Shown: piece after piece, positions 1 through 9,272 of the stretch
Layout: each line of letters opens with the position of its first letter
Numbering within the stretch: the first letter of the stretch is position 1
DNA from: Flavobacteriaceae bacterium PRS1
GTDB lineage: Bacteria; Bacteroidota; Bacteroidia; Flavobacteriales; Flavobacteriaceae
Length of the DNA stretch: 64,000 nt
Assembly: GCA_003709165.1 (NCBI GenBank)
Contig: RDRZ01000001.1
Span: 94,473-158,472 of the forward strand
Direction of reading: 5' to 3'
Translations under genes and position numbers: made by a program
The notes under the pieces: generated by a model
Databases searched by the model: none
What the model saw: the letters and a program-made list of their open reading frames with translations, nothing else
Told to the model about the DNA's origin: nothing

Positions 1-132
1 TTAGATATTGTAGAGAATGTAATTGATGTAAAAATGAAATTACCTAAGCAAATAAAATCTGTGATTGATGAAAAGAAAGTTTCGATTAAAATTAATAATT
101 ATAAAGGATTGAAAACATACCTATTAAAATAA
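1..132 (+). CDS. C-terminal end of an unidentified protein (partial)
   Basis: Frame 1 is open from the first base of the window and ends at a TAA at 130-132, giving 43 codons. The visible tail is lysine-rich and ends in KTYLLK. No domain can be recognised in so short a piece. It is oriented like the following gene, but a 150-bp AT-rich gap separates them. The start lies outside the window, so neither length nor family can be judged. Confidence 0.5.
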   Translation, partial: LDIVENVIDVKMKLPKQIKSVIDEKKVSIKINNYKGLKTYLLK

Positions 133-286
133 TTATTTATCTACTCACTTTTGGTGCTTTGAGTTTCGCTTGATTTTAAAACTTTAAAAATGTAATTTCG
201 CCTATCGAACGATATAAACCATTAAATCGAATAATATTATAACATTGTAGACAATTTTACTTTAAACTTTAAACAATATATTAACT

Positions 287-1756
287 ATGTTAAAACTGTA
301 TTTTGCTTGTTTATGCATGATATTACTATTTGGGTGTGAACAAAACAATAATAAATCAATTACTCTCAAAAAATCTGAAATACTGCTGATTAAAGGAACC
401 GCAATATACTCTGGAGCAGAATTACCCTTGGAGTTGTTTATTGATAAAAAAGGTATGTTTATAGCTAAAATAGGCGGTTGGGTTAATCAAATTACTGGAT
501 TTGATGGAGAAAGTTTATGGAGAATCGATAATGGCGTGGGACCATTTGATATAGATTTTTCTGAAAAAGAATTAATGTTATTTGCTCATTTATCATTAAT
601 TAAAAATTGGAGAGAGATTAAAATGATGAACATTTATAATGACACTTTGCAACTAGACAATGGATTATTGAAAATGATGTCTAAGTACCACGAGGGGACG
701 TTAAAAGAGTTGACAGCAGTTAATTCGTATTATAAAGAAACCATAAGCTTTATTGGAAATTTACGGAATGGTTCCATTGAAATTCCTCAAGAAATAAAAT
801 TTGATATAGCATTCCCATTAAGTTCTTACTCTTTCAAATCTGTTGAAAAAAATATAAAATCAGATAATTGGTTTGAAAAACCGGATTATCGGGCGGTAGG
901 TGTTTCCTACAATAGCGAAATACCACCAAAAATTGAAGTTCTAAAAACAGCCTCAGGCAACCTTTTTATTAAACCAAGGATAAATGGGCATGAGGTTGGC
1001 TGGTTTTTATTTGATACCGGTGCCGGGATTTCATTGATAGAAGAAGAAGCTATTAAGGGTTTCAATTTTCCTGTCGTTGGCAAGCAAATTATTGGAGGTA
1101 TTGGAGGGCGGTTAATGGAAAAAGAGGTAATTACAGTGGATAATATAAGTTTAGGTTCACTTACAATTGATAAACTAAATTTTATTAAATCCGAAAAAAC
1201 ATTGGATGAAATACGTAATAGTAAGGCAAGCAAAATTTTAGGAGAACCTGTGATGGGTGTCCTTGGCTGGGACATTTTACTTCGGTCCATTGTAGAAATG
1301 GATATGCACAATGGTACAATAACTATTAATAATCCAGCCAATTATGAACTGGACAAGAAGTATGTCGAAAAATTGTTTCTACATTGGAATGTGCCTTATG
1401 TAATGGCGACCTTTGAAGGGAATAAAAAAGGTTATTTTCTTATTGATAGTGGCGCTGGCAATAAAGGACCCATTTTCCATTCTATGGCTGTAGATCGATT
1501 AGACTTACTCAACAATCGTAAAACTAAAAGTGGTAAAGTGATAGGAGCTGGAGGGGAAGCAGACGTTGAAATTGGAATGCTTGAGTGGATTCAAGTAGGT
1601 GGACATAGAACCAATAATATCACTTCAATTTTTTTACGAGGAGATGATGGTGAGGCTGATTTATTTACTAGTGGATTTCTTGGAGGAAAAGTAATTCAAT
1701 CACAAATAATAGTATTTGATTATGCTCATAATGAAATTGGTTTTATTCCTAGATAA
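287..1756 (+). CDS. Retropepsin-like aspartyl protease lipoprotein with two DxGAG motifs
   Basis: This 489-residue protein starts with a lipoprotein signal peptide whose lipobox ends at Cys17 (LLFGC), so it is probably anchored in a membrane facing the periplasm or cell surface. Two retropepsin-type active-site motifs are visible: FDTGAG near residue 243 and IDSGAG near residue 387. Each is followed by a hydrophobic-glycine stretch typical of a protease lobe. The two motifs suggest a tandem single-chain aspartyl protease, as seen in Bacteroidota 'aspartyl protease family' proteins, which often also carry a PDZ domain; I see no clear PDZ here. Residues 20-200 are not recognised. It stands alone, and its substrate is unknown. 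Confidence 0.8.
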   Translation: MLKLYFACLCMILLFGCEQNNNKSITLKKSEILLIKGTAIYSGAELPLELFIDKKGMFIAKIGGWVNQITGFDGESLWRIDNGVGPFDIDFSEKELMLFAHLSLIKNWREIKMMNIYNDTLQLDNGLLKMMSKYHEGTLKELTAVNSYYKETISFIGNLRNGSIEIPQEIKFDIAFPLSSYSFKSVEKNIKSDNWFEKPDYRAVGVSYNSEIPPKIEVLKTASGNLFIKPRINGHEVGWFLFDTGAGISLIEEEAIKGFNFPVVGKQIIGGIGGRLMEKEVITVDNISLGSLTIDKLNFIKSEKTLDEIRNSKASKILGEPVMGVLGWDILLRSIVEMDMHNGTITINNPANYELDKKYVEKLFLHWNVPYVMATFEGNKKGYFLIDSGAGNKGPIFHSMAVDRLDLLNNRKTKSGKVIGAGGEADVEIGMLEWIQVGGHRTNNITSIFLRGDDGEADLFTSGFLGGKVIQSQIIVFDYAHNEIGFIPR

Positions 1757-1807
1757 TCATTTTGTTATTTAATAGTAAAGCGATTTATCAAACTGTCAAC
1801 AACAATA

Positions 1808-1835
1808 AATAAAAGGCATTAAAACGCCCCTTATT
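1808..1835. terminator. Hairpin between convergent genes, probable bidirectional terminator
   Basis: AATAAAAGGC (1808-1817) and GCCCCTTATT (1826-1835) form a stem around the loop ATTAAAAC, between the convergent ends of the protease gene and the Xaa-Pro aminopeptidase gene. The loop and general shape closely resemble the hairpin at 10885-10913. It probably ends transcription from both sides. Confidence 0.5.
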
Positions 1836-1873
1836 CAAAACGATAAGCGTAACTCCAAAAAACGCCAAAAAAA

Positions 1874-3367
1874 CTAATCCAACTTAGGTAATTTATAAGA
1901 ACCAAAAATACTAGACTGTTTCATTAAGGCTTCAATGTCTTCAGATTTACGAGGTGCTTCAGCCGATAAATTTACTGGCCCGTCTTTGGTAATTAAAATA
2001 TCGTCTTCAATACGTACAGCAATTCCCCACCATTTTTTATCACAATCACTTCCGTCAGGAATATAAATTCCTGGTTCTACAGTAATAACCATATTGGGAC
2101 CATAATTTCCACGTAAATTTAGATCATGCACATCTAAACCAATATGATGAGAGGTGCCATGAGGAAAATAACTATGTCTTTGATTAATGGAATCTATAAT
2201 TCTTAATTTTAATAATCCTTCATTTATCACCTTTTTGGCAGCATTGTGTGTTGAACTTCCATTATTGCCAATTATAGCTGCTGCAATTCCTGCTTCTTGT
2301 GCCTCATAAACAATATCGTAAATAGCTTTTTGTTCAGGGCTAAATTTTCCACTTGCAGGAATGGTTCTGGTAACATCTGCTGTATAACCATGATACTCTG
2401 CGCCTAAATCCATTAACACCAATTCACCCTCAATTTTCATCTTATTGTTTTCAACATAATGTAACACACAACCATTATTACCAGCGCCAACTATAGATGG
2501 GTAACCTTCGTATTCGCTACCGTATTTTTTATAAACGAATTCATGGATACCTTGTAATTCGGTTTCAGACATTCCAGAATGCATGGCTTTCATGACTTCA
2601 ATTTGCCCTTGAGCAGAAATACGAATAGCTTTAGTTAATAAAACCATTTCTTCTGGTGTTTTGGTTTCTCGTAATCCAGCCATAAACGTTCTTAACGAAC
2701 TAGTGTTGGTAGTAGCTTTTTGAATCGCAATACTTGTTTCCTTATTCATTTCAACTCTTAACAAATCATTTGTTTCAGCTTTAGTTTCTTCTAAATAATA
2801 ACCAATTTGAGTTTTAAAAGATGCAACCAAATCATACATATCTGCTTTATTACGCTTATCGTCTCTATAATCGTCTTTAAACTCATTGAATAAAACTTCA
2901 TCATATTTAGTGAAATCTATTTCAGAATTTAAAAATTCTTTCCCATTAAAAGCCATTTCAAAACCCAATTCATTTTTGGCACCTTCAGTTCCTAAACGAC
3001 GTCCTGTCCACATTTCCCAAAGTGCATTTCGTTCTTGTACATATAATATTTCATTATAAGTTTTGTCTTCAGAATTAGTCTGCATTTCAGAAAAAATAAC
3101 CAAAACAGCATGAGGTTCTTTATAACCCGTTAAATAATAAAAATTTGGGTCTTGGTGATACACATATTCCACATCGTTGGCACGATTTCTAACGGGATTT
3201 GCGAAAAATACAGCTACAGTATTTGTAGACATTTTGTCTCGCAGCACTTCTCTCCTACTTTTATGAAATTCGGAAGACAAGTAATCTTGTGGAAGGCTTT
3301 CTTGTGCTGTTAGCAGAATAGTAACGCTAAAAAGTAAAAAAAGTGTTGAAAAAATCTTCATATACAA
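1874..3367 (-). CDS. Secreted Xaa-Pro aminopeptidase (peptidase M24B)
   Basis: The 497-residue product removes an N-terminal residue preceding proline. It has an N-terminal hydrophobic signal sequence (FSTLFLLFSVTILLTAQ), then an aminopeptidase-P N-terminal domain, then a pita-bread catalytic domain. The five metal ligands of the family are visible: two Asp in LMDLG...YTADVTRT (about 320 and 331), His in HHIGLDVHD (about 408), Glu in TVEPGIYIP (about 430) and Glu in VRIEDD (about 451). The length fits the family. The signal peptide points to a periplasmic or exported enzyme acting on peptides. An alternative ATG lies two codons downstream of the chosen start. Confidence 0.9.
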   Translation of the reverse strand: MYMKIFSTLFLLFSVTILLTAQESLPQDYLSSEFHKSRREVLRDKMSTNTVAVFFANPVRNRANDVEYVYHQDPNFYYLTGYKEPHAVLVIFSEMQTNSEDKTYNEILYVQERNALWEMWTGRRLGTEGAKNELGFEMAFNGKEFLNSEIDFTKYDEVLFNEFKDDYRDDKRNKADMYDLVASFKTQIGYYLEETKAETNDLLRVEMNKETSIAIQKATTNTSSLRTFMAGLRETKTPEEMVLLTKAIRISAQGQIEVMKAMHSGMSETELQGIHEFVYKKYGSEYEGYPSIVGAGNNGCVLHYVENNKMKIEGELVLMDLGAEYHGYTADVTRTIPASGKFSPEQKAIYDIVYEAQEAGIAAAIIGNNGSSTHNAAKKVINEGLLKLRIIDSINQRHSYFPHGTSHHIGLDVHDLNLRGNYGPNMVITVEPGIYIPDGSDCDKKWWGIAVRIEDDILITKDGPVNLSAEAPRKSEDIEALMKQSSIFGSYKLPKLD

Positions 3368-3450
3368 AGGTTTTTATAGAAACTTAAAATTACAAATTAT
3401 AATGAATACAACCTTCAAGGAAATTCAAAATTAACATATCTTCACATTAG

Positions 3451-3505
3451 TGTCAGACTAAAGACGTAAGACTGCTTCGCTGCAAGAACAAAGAATCAAG
3501 ACTGC
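3451..3505. repeat. Dispersed intergenic repeat, copy 1
   Basis: The stretch around TAAGACTGCTTCGCTGCAAG is similar to one at 5773-5826 (TAAGACCGCTTTGCTGAAAG) in order and spacing, including a following AAGA...AAGAC block. Both copies lie in gaps between genes. The rest of the 439-bp gap 3368-3806 is AT-rich with no gene that I can support. Confidence 0.45.
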
Positions 3506-3782
3506 ATTGTAACTAATTGACAACAAATTAGTTAAAAATCACAAACTCAATAACTCGTTTTTTTTTGCTTATGACTAAAAGCAAGGTGTCAATTTTCTGA
3601 AATCCTTAAACTAAAACAAACACACTGCATTAGCGACTTATTTAATTTTTTACTCGAACAACAATGATATCTTTAATCGATTTTATATTCAAGACTATTC
3701 ATAATTTTCAATACTTTTGTGTTTCAAACAGCGAAAGTATCTTTACCAAGCTGTTTTAAAAATAATGTTTATTTAAATAAGA

Positions 3783-3800
3783 TTTCCGCCTACGCGGAAA
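3783..3800. repeat. Short palindrome just upstream of gcvT
   Basis: TTTCCGC-ctac-GCGGAAA forms a 7-bp perfect stem ending six bases before the gcvT start codon. A nearly identical palindrome lies just before groEL at 30791-30806, so this is either a mobile REP-like unit or an mRNA leader structure. Confidence 0.5.
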
Positions 3801-3806
3801 ATATGC

Positions 3807-4889
3807 ATGAAAAATATAGCCTTACACTCTACGCACGTAAATCTTGGTGCAAAAATGGTGCCTTTTGCCGGTTACAATATGCCTGTGCAATACGAAGGCG
3901 TAAATATTGAGCACCAAACCGTTAGAAATACAGTTGGTGTGTTTGACGTTTCGCACATGGGCGAATTTTTAATTGAAGGCAAAAATGCTTTGGCTTTAAT
4001 ACAAAAAGTTTGCAGTAATGACTCTTCAAAATTAACAGTTGGAAAAGCGCAATACAGTTATTTTCCAAATGATGATGGTGGTATTGTGGACGACCTTATT
4101 GTGTATAAAATAAAAGAAGAAACCTACCTTTTAGTTGTTAATGCAAATAATATTGAAAAGGATTGGAATTGGATTCAATCTAAAAACGATGTTGGTGCAA
4201 CTATGAGAAATGTTTCGGAAGGTTACTCCTTGCTGGCAATTCAAGGTCCAAAAGCCATTAAAGCTATGCAGCCATTAAGCAGTCATGACCTTTCTGAAAT
4301 AAAATTCTATAATTTTATAGTTGGCGATTTCGCAGGAATAGAAAACGTCATTATCTCGGCAACTGGTTACACAGGAAGCGGTGGATTTGAAATCTATTGC
4401 AAGAATAACGAAGTACAGCAAGTTTGGGATAAAGTGTTTGAAGCAGGTGCTTCTTATGGAATTAAACCCGTTGGTTTGGCTGCTCGTGATACCTTGCGTT
4501 TAGAAATGGGGTATTGCTTATATGGAAATGATATTGACGAAACCACTTCACCTATTGAAGCAGGTTTGGGATGGATTACAAAATTCACTAAAGAATTTAC
4601 AAACTGCAAAGCTCTTAAAGCAGAAAAAGAAAACGGAACTAAACGCAAATTGGTTGCTTTTGAATTGAACGAACGTGGCATTCCACGTCATGGTTACGAT
4701 ATAATTGACAATAGCGGAAATAAAATTGGCGTGGTTACTTCAGGCACGATGTCGCCTTCGCTTAGAAAAGGTATTGGTTTAGGTTATGTGACTTTTGCTT
4801 TTGCAAGTTTAGATGGCAAAATTAATATTCAGATTCGTAAAAATGCGATTTCTGCAACTATAATTAAACTTCCATTTTATAAGGGATAA
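3807..4889 (+). CDS. gcvT: Aminomethyltransferase, T protein of the glycine cleavage system
   Basis: The 360-residue protein matches GcvT from end to end: [12 protein letters not shown] near the start, [10 protein letters not shown] at about 45, [14 protein letters not shown] in the folate-binding core, [17 protein letters not shown] and [10 protein letters not shown] in the second half, then a C-terminal barrel with [11 protein letters not shown]. It transfers the aminomethyl group from H-protein to tetrahydrofolate, releasing ammonia, in the cytoplasm. The genes for the P and H proteins are not in this window. A TACTTTTG element at 3712-3719 could be the -7 promoter box. The ATG at 3807 is chosen because the conserved N-terminus begins right there. 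Confidence 0.96.
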   Translation: MKNIALHSTHVNLGAKMVPFAGYNMPVQYEGVNIEHQTVRNTVGVFDVSHMGEFLIEGKNALALIQKVCSNDSSKLTVGKAQYSYFPNDDGGIVDDLIVYKIKEETYLLVVNANNIEKDWNWIQSKNDVGATMRNVSEGYSLLAIQGPKAIKAMQPLSSHDLSEIKFYNFIVGDFAGIENVIISATGYTGSGGFEIYCKNNEVQQVWDKVFEAGASYGIKPVGLAARDTLRLEMGYCLYGNDIDETTSPIEAGLGWITKFTKEFTNCKALKAEKENGTKRKLVAFELNERGIPRHGYDIIDNSGNKIGVVTSGTMSPSLRKGIGLGYVTFAFASLDGKINIQIRKNAISATIIKLPFYKG

Positions 4890-4920
4890 CAAAAATTTTA
4901 CTTTATTTTGAAATGATGTA

Positions 4921-5751
4921 ATGAAGAAGATTATCAGTAAACATAAAATTTTAATTTTAGGAGCAAGCGGATTTATTGGCAATGCCATTTATAAAGAGCT
5001 ATGCTCCTATTTTAACACCTTTGGTACGTATTTTACCAACGATATTTCATTCAATGGCAACCATCATTTTTTTCAGTATAACATAGAAGAAGATGATATT
5101 TTAGATATTCTCGAAGCCGTTAAACCAACGATTATTATTTCTTCACTACGTGGCGATTTTTCGGCACAAATAACTGCACATCTTCGCATTATAGAATATT
5201 TAGCTCATCATAAATGTAAACTTATTTTTATATCGTCTGCTAATGTTTTTGATGCCTACAGCAAGTATCCAAGTTATGAAAACGATAAAACTCTAAGCGA
5301 AAGTATTTTCGGTCGTTTAAAAATTAAGATTGAAAATATGCTGTTGCGGTTACCAAAACGCAAATATGCAATTCTAAGATTACCAATGGTATTTGGTGTA
5401 ACGTCACCAAGAATTGAAGAAATAAAAAAGCAACTAAAAGAAAACAAATCTATTGAAGTGTTTCCGAAATTAGTAATGAATGTTACAACAGATAAAAGAC
5501 TCTCACAACAAATTCATTACATTATAAATAGAAATAAATCAGGGGTTTTTCATTTGGGAAGCAAAGATTTGGTGCATCATGACGATTTTATAATAGAAAT
5601 TATAAATAAACTTGGAGATTACCAACCTATTTTTAAACACGTTTATACAACTAACGAAGACCGATACTTGGCAGTATTGCCAAAAACTAATCCATTACCA
5701 AAACATTTACAGCTTTATAGTTTAGAAATTTTATCAGATTTAGAACTATAA
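4921..5751 (+). CDS. RmlD-like NAD(P)-dependent sugar-nucleotide reductase/epimerase
   Basis: This 276-residue short-chain (extended type) protein has the Rossmann motif ILGASGFIGNAIYKEL at residues 11-26 and a family-like region IFISSANVFDAYSKYPSYE at about 101-119, with Tyr and Lys nearby. It resembles dTDP-4-dehydrorhamnose reductase-like proteins. It begins 31 bp after gcvT and may be co-transcribed with it. Which sugar or other substrate it uses cannot be read from the sequence. Confidence 0.75.
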   Translation: MKKIISKHKILILGASGFIGNAIYKELCSYFNTFGTYFTNDISFNGNHHFFQYNIEEDDILDILEAVKPTIIISSLRGDFSAQITAHLRIIEYLAHHKCKLIFISSANVFDAYSKYPSYENDKTLSESIFGRLKIKIENMLLRLPKRKYAILRLPMVFGVTSPRIEEIKKQLKENKSIEVFPKLVMNVTTDKRLSQQIHYIINRNKSGVFHLGSKDLVHHDDFIIEIINKLGDYQPIFKHVYTTNEDRYLAVLPKTNPLPKHLQLYSLEILSDLEL

Positions 5752-5772
5752 TTGTATATTAAAGACCATTGT

Positions 5773-5826
5773 TGTCAGGTATAGATATAAGACCGCTTTG
5801 CTGAAAGAAAAAAGATAAAAGACTTG
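5773..5826. repeat. Dispersed intergenic repeat, copy 2
   Basis: Second copy of the unit at 3451-3505: TAAGACCGCTTTGCTGAAAG followed by AAAAAAGATAAAAGAC. It lies in a 278-bp gap that otherwise contains only a 30-codon open frame. Confidence 0.45.
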
Positions 5827-5906
5827 TTTTTAGATAATTATTAAACAGTTGAATACAAATTATAAAAAAGTAAAATTGCAATAATCAAAAATAAAAAGTT
5901 AAATTT

Positions 5907-5999
5907 ATGAAAAACAAGTTTTCTAAAATAAAAACTCTTGAATTAGTTGATTTTATTGTCGAAAGTGAAGTTTCAAAATTTTTAAACGAACAAAAATAA
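5907..5999 (+). CDS. Possible 30-residue protein of unknown function
   Basis: ATG at 5907 opens a short frame ending at TAA 5997-5999. The peptide is charged with hydrophobic spacing (LELVDFIVESEVSKFL), which would suit a small helix. It lies 30 bp upstream of the pterin dehydratase gene in the same orientation. It could be a real small protein, a leader peptide or chance; I recognise no family. Confidence 0.25.
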   Translation: MKNKFSKIKTLELVDFIVESEVSKFLNEQK

Positions 6000-6029
6000 T
6001 TAGATATCTAAACTTAAAAAACCAAGATT

Positions 6030-6320
6030 ATGAAAAAACTTTCAGAAGAAGATATAGAAAAACGCCTTTTACGATTTCCGGATTGGGAATATTATGACAA
6101 TGCTATTCATACCGAATTTGAATTCGATAATTTTAAAGATTGCTTTAGTGCTATGAGCCGAATTGCCTTTGAATGTGAAGCATTAAATCATCATCCGGAT
6201 TGGACAAACGTTTACAATACCTTAAACATTTCGTTGTCAACTCATGATGCCAATGGTGTAACCGAAAAAGATTTTAAACTCGCCGAAGCTATTGAAAGCA
6301 TTGTTGAGGTTGAAGAATAG
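6030..6320 (+). CDS. Pterin-4a-carbinolamine dehydratase
   Basis: The 96-residue product has the family signature EALNHHPDWTNVYNTLNI at residues 50-67, containing the catalytic His-His pair and the Pro-Asp-Trp that follows, and ends with LAEAIE. The enzyme dehydrates 4a-hydroxytetrahydrobiopterin so that the pterin cofactor of aromatic amino-acid hydroxylases can be recycled. No hydroxylase is in view. Length is normal for the family. Confidence 0.9.
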   Translation: MKKLSEEDIEKRLLRFPDWEYYDNAIHTEFEFDNFKDCFSAMSRIAFECEALNHHPDWTNVYNTLNISLSTHDANGVTEKDFKLAEAIESIVEVEE

Positions 6321-6343
6321 AAAAAAGTCATCACTAAGCAGTG

Positions 6344-6375
6344 GCAGTTTGTAGTTTGTAGTTTGTAGTTTGCAG
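6344..6375. repeat. Short tandem repeat, 7-bp unit
   Basis: Four and a half copies of GTAGTTT (the first and last with GCAG) follow the pterin dehydratase gene. It is probably slippage-prone non-coding DNA; nothing ties it to regulation. Confidence 0.7.
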
Positions 6376-6515
6376 TTTTTCTAATTTTTAATTAAAACCT
6401 TTTATACGTTTCAGGGTTTCATTTCTCCATGCTTTTTTTAATTTTGTGATACAATTCTCAACTTTAAAAACAAACAACTTTTATCTTTAGGCACTTTTGA
6501 ATTTTAACTTAAAAA

Positions 6516-7235
6516 ATGGGAAGAGCATTTGAATTTCGTAAAGCACGTAAAATGAAACGTTGGTCAGCAATGAGCAAGGCTTTTACACGTATTGGCAAAG
6601 ACATTGTAATGGCAGTAAAAGAAGGTGGTCCAGACCCAAACAGCAATTCACGTTTACGCGCAGTTATTCAAAATGCAAAGGCGGTAAATATGCCTAAAGA
6701 CAATGTAGAACGTGCCATAAAACGTGCCAGCGATAAAAGTCTTGGCGATTATAAAGAAGTCTTGTTTGAAGGTTATGCACCTCATGGTATTGCCATACTT
6801 GTTGAAACTGCAACCGATAATAACACAAGAACAGTAGCCAATGTACGTAGCTATTTTAATAAGTATAATGGCAGTCTTGGTACTTCGGGCTCAGTAGTTT
6901 TTATGTTCGACCATACCTGCAATTTTAGGATTCCGAGTGAAGGTTTAGATGCTGAAGAAATAGAACTGGAATTCATAGATTTTGGAGCAGAAGAAGTTTT
7001 TGCAGATGATGATGGTATTTTAATTTACGCCCCCTTTGAAAGTTTTGGAGCTATCCAAGCTGAACTTGAAAAACGTGAGATAGAAATCTTGTCTTCTGGT
7101 TTTGAACGCATTCCGCAAGTTACCAAACAACTATCTGCCGAAGATGCAACTGATGTAGAAAAACTTCTGGATAAAATTGAAGAAGATGATGATGTTCAAA
7201 ACGTATATCATACGATGGAAGAAGTTACAGATTAA
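6516..7235 (+). CDS. YebC/PmpR (TACO1) family DNA-binding or translation-associated protein
   Basis: The 239-residue product starts with the conserved family N-terminus (MGRAFEFRKARKMKRWSAMS) and continues with the usual landmarks: KAFTRIGKDI, GGPDPNSNSRLRAVIQNAK, NMPKDNVERAIKRA, then GTSGSVVFMF in the second domain. Family members were described as transcriptional regulators and more recently as relieving ribosome stalling at proline stretches. It appears monocistronic, with TATCTTTA at about 6483 as a possible -7 element. Confidence 0.92.
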   Translation: MGRAFEFRKARKMKRWSAMSKAFTRIGKDIVMAVKEGGPDPNSNSRLRAVIQNAKAVNMPKDNVERAIKRASDKSLGDYKEVLFEGYAPHGIAILVETATDNNTRTVANVRSYFNKYNGSLGTSGSVVFMFDHTCNFRIPSEGLDAEEIELEFIDFGAEEVFADDDGILIYAPFESFGAIQAELEKREIEILSSGFERIPQVTKQLSAEDATDVEKLLDKIEEDDDVQNVYHTMEEVTD

Positions 7236-7258
7236 TTACAACCAACATCCAATCAAAA

Positions 7259-8320
7259 TTACTTTACACGTTTAAAACGAAACATTTTCAGCATCCAAAT
7301 AGGCAAAGGATGATGGCCTCTTTTTCTGAAATCAATATACCATCCTAACTTTTTTACTAACGGAATTTTATGAGTTTCCACAAACTCGATCAAAGTGCCT
7401 TCTGGTGCTTGAATATATGCAAAATCTCCTGCTGCGTCACCCATATCAAAGGTATCCATAGCACGAGCACTATCTACAGTAAATGGACATCCCAAGGCTT
7501 TTACTTTTTCTCTAAAGCTATCCATACCATTAATATCAAAACATAAGTGAATAAAACCTGGATCACCCCAAATTCTGCCTTTATAAATATCTTTAGGCAC
7601 TCTATTTAGTACTTGTACCAATTCAATTACAGACTCACCAAATAATGTGCTAAAAGCACCACACTTAACATCTGAATGTTTTAAAAGTACTCTCCTAAAC
7701 TCTTTATCGCCACCAGGAATGCCAGCAAAATCATCAAAAGTACCAGTTTTGTCGTAAACTACTTCGTCGTATTGTAGAATTTCTTGATAAATTTTCAGGC
7801 TTTCTTCCATATTCTTCACGCCAATTACGGTACCTAGCACTCCACCATTTACCGACTTTTCTTTCATAAAAACGTTATCATTGTAGTTTACCTCCCAGAT
7901 GTTTCCGTAGATATCTTTCAAATAAAAATGTTCATTATTTGAAGGGTCTTTTTGAATTGTACTTAATAAATTTAAACCCGATTCTTTATACTTTAAATAA
8001 GTAGCTTCAACATTATCGCTTTTAATTTTTCCAATATTAATTCCTAAATCACCTAGTTGAATTTCAAAATTAATAGTTTCAGGTTTTTTACCTGTATGTT
8101 GCCAAATTTCGAAACCTCCACCACCTCTCATGTTAAGTGCCAAAACTGCATATCTCGATCTTGGTTTACCATCTGTATGTGCCAGCATGAGTTCGGCTAC
8201 AGCTTCTTCCTCGAACATTAAAATATCCATAGAAAAATGCTTTCGATACCATTTCCAGGCTTCTTCTACATTTTCTACACCAATTCCTAATTGTTGAATT
8301 CCGTTAATTCTTGCTGACAT
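7259..8320 (-). CDS. Two-domain VOC (glyoxalase/dioxygenase superfamily) protein
   Basis: This 353-residue protein contains two vicinal-oxygen-chelate modules. The first (residues 5-130) begins GIQQLGIGVENVEEAWKWY, and the second (about 160-320) begins VIGVKNMEESLKIYQEIL and closes with IQAPEGTLIEFVE. Such duplicated modules occur in glyoxalase, 4-hydroxyphenylpyruvate dioxygenase and extradiol dioxygenase families. No single substrate can be assigned. It lies 20 bp upstream of the SDR gene's stop, in the same orientation, which suggests a two-gene unit with the SDR enzyme transcribed second. Confidence 0.75.
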   Translation of the reverse strand: MSARINGIQQLGIGVENVEEAWKWYRKHFSMDILMFEEEAVAELMLAHTDGKPRSRYAVLALNMRGGGGFEIWQHTGKKPETINFEIQLGDLGINIGKIKSDNVEATYLKYKESGLNLLSTIQKDPSNNEHFYLKDIYGNIWEVNYNDNVFMKEKSVNGGVLGTVIGVKNMEESLKIYQEILQYDEVVYDKTGTFDDFAGIPGGDKEFRRVLLKHSDVKCGAFSTLFGESVIELVQVLNRVPKDIYKGRIWGDPGFIHLCFDINGMDSFREKVKALGCPFTVDSARAMDTFDMGDAAGDFAYIQAPEGTLIEFVETHKIPLVKKLGWYIDFRKRGHHPLPIWMLKMFRFKRVK

Positions 8321-8339
8321 TATTATTTTTATTTCAAAT

Positions 8340-9134
8340 TTAAAAAGGTTTTACTCTCGAAGCCAAGTAATAGTACAAACTTGGCAAAAACCTCCGAATA
8401 TAAACCATTACTAGCTCCTTTCCTCCTACTAAAATTTCTTTTTTCTCACGTTGTAATTTTTTGCAAATAACTTTTGCGGTCGCATCAACCGATTTTCCAT
8501 AATCTTGACCTTCATCCATTTTTGAATGATTATTTCCTTCTTTATCAATTGCATTAACAGAAATATTGGTCTTAATACGTCCTGGAATAATTATCGAAAC
8601 ACGAATATTATTTTTTATGTTTTCTGCTCTTAAGCTTTCAAAAAAACCATGTAATGCATGTTTTGAAGCAGAATATGACGAACGATATGGAAAACCAAAT
8701 TTACCTACAATACTACTTGTTACAGCTATTTGCCCTCCGCCATTTTTAATCATACTCGGTAAAACAGCTTTAGTTAGCGCAATGGTTCCAAAAAAATTAA
8801 CTTCAAATATCTTTCTATCTACAAATAACGGTGTTTCACTTACAAACGATCGTTGACTAATACCTCCAAAGTGAAATAAACAATCAACTTTTGTTTCAGC
8901 ATCCAACACGGATTTAGCAGCTTGTTCTATCGATTTTTCGTCGCTTAAATCGAAAAGTACTACTTTTACAGAACTCCCATTTTCCTGACAAATTGTGGCA
9001 ACTTTATTTAAAGCTTCTTCTTTTCTGCCAGAAAGAATTAAATGTGTGCTATTGACCGATAATTCTATAGCTACAGCTTTTCCGATTCCTGAAGAAGCTC
9101 CTGTAATCCAAATCGTTTTTCCTATAAAATCCAT
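8340..9134 (-). CDS. Short-chain dehydrogenase/reductase
   Basis: From the ATG at 9134 the product is 264 residues, typical of classical SDR enzymes. The cofactor motif TGASSGIGKAVAIEL lies at residues 10-24. The catalytic Ser and Tyr-x-x-x-Lys are visible in AVTSSIVGKFGFPYRSSYSA followed by SKH. The frame stays open for 29 more codons upstream, but that extension is not SDR-like, so the internal ATG is preferred. The protein probably oxidises or reduces a small alcohol or ketone in the cytosol. It is followed by the VOC gene. Confidence 0.85.
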   Translation of the reverse strand: MDFIGKTIWITGASSGIGKAVAIELSVNSTHLILSGRKEEALNKVATICQENGSSVKVVLFDLSDEKSIEQAAKSVLDAETKVDCLFHFGGISQRSFVSETPLFVDRKIFEVNFFGTIALTKAVLPSMIKNGGGQIAVTSSIVGKFGFPYRSSYSASKHALHGFFESLRAENIKNNIRVSIIIPGRIKTNISVNAIDKEGNNHSKMDEGQDYGKSVDATAKVICKKLQREKKEILVGGKELVMVYIRRFLPSLYYYLASRVKPF

Positions 9135-9272
9135 TTTATTATATTCAGAAAGTGACGAAGATAGCAGATAATTTATATTTAAAAAATATATCCTGTTTGT
9201 AATTGAGCATAATCTTAACAATTTTAGTAAATTATAGACTTATAATTTATAAAACAATCAAAAACATAAAAA

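Noticed and set aside
907..1341. Minus-strand open frame inside the aspartyl protease gene
   Set aside because: It is a shadow of the protease coding region, which has two active-site motifs and a lipobox on the plus strand.
3719..3910. Open frame of 63 codons overlapping gcvT
   Set aside because: It runs out of frame into the conserved gcvT coding sequence and has no recognisable content.
6344..6375. CRISPR-like repeat
   Set aside because: The unit is 7 bp with no spacers. No array with regular spacers was found anywhere in the window.
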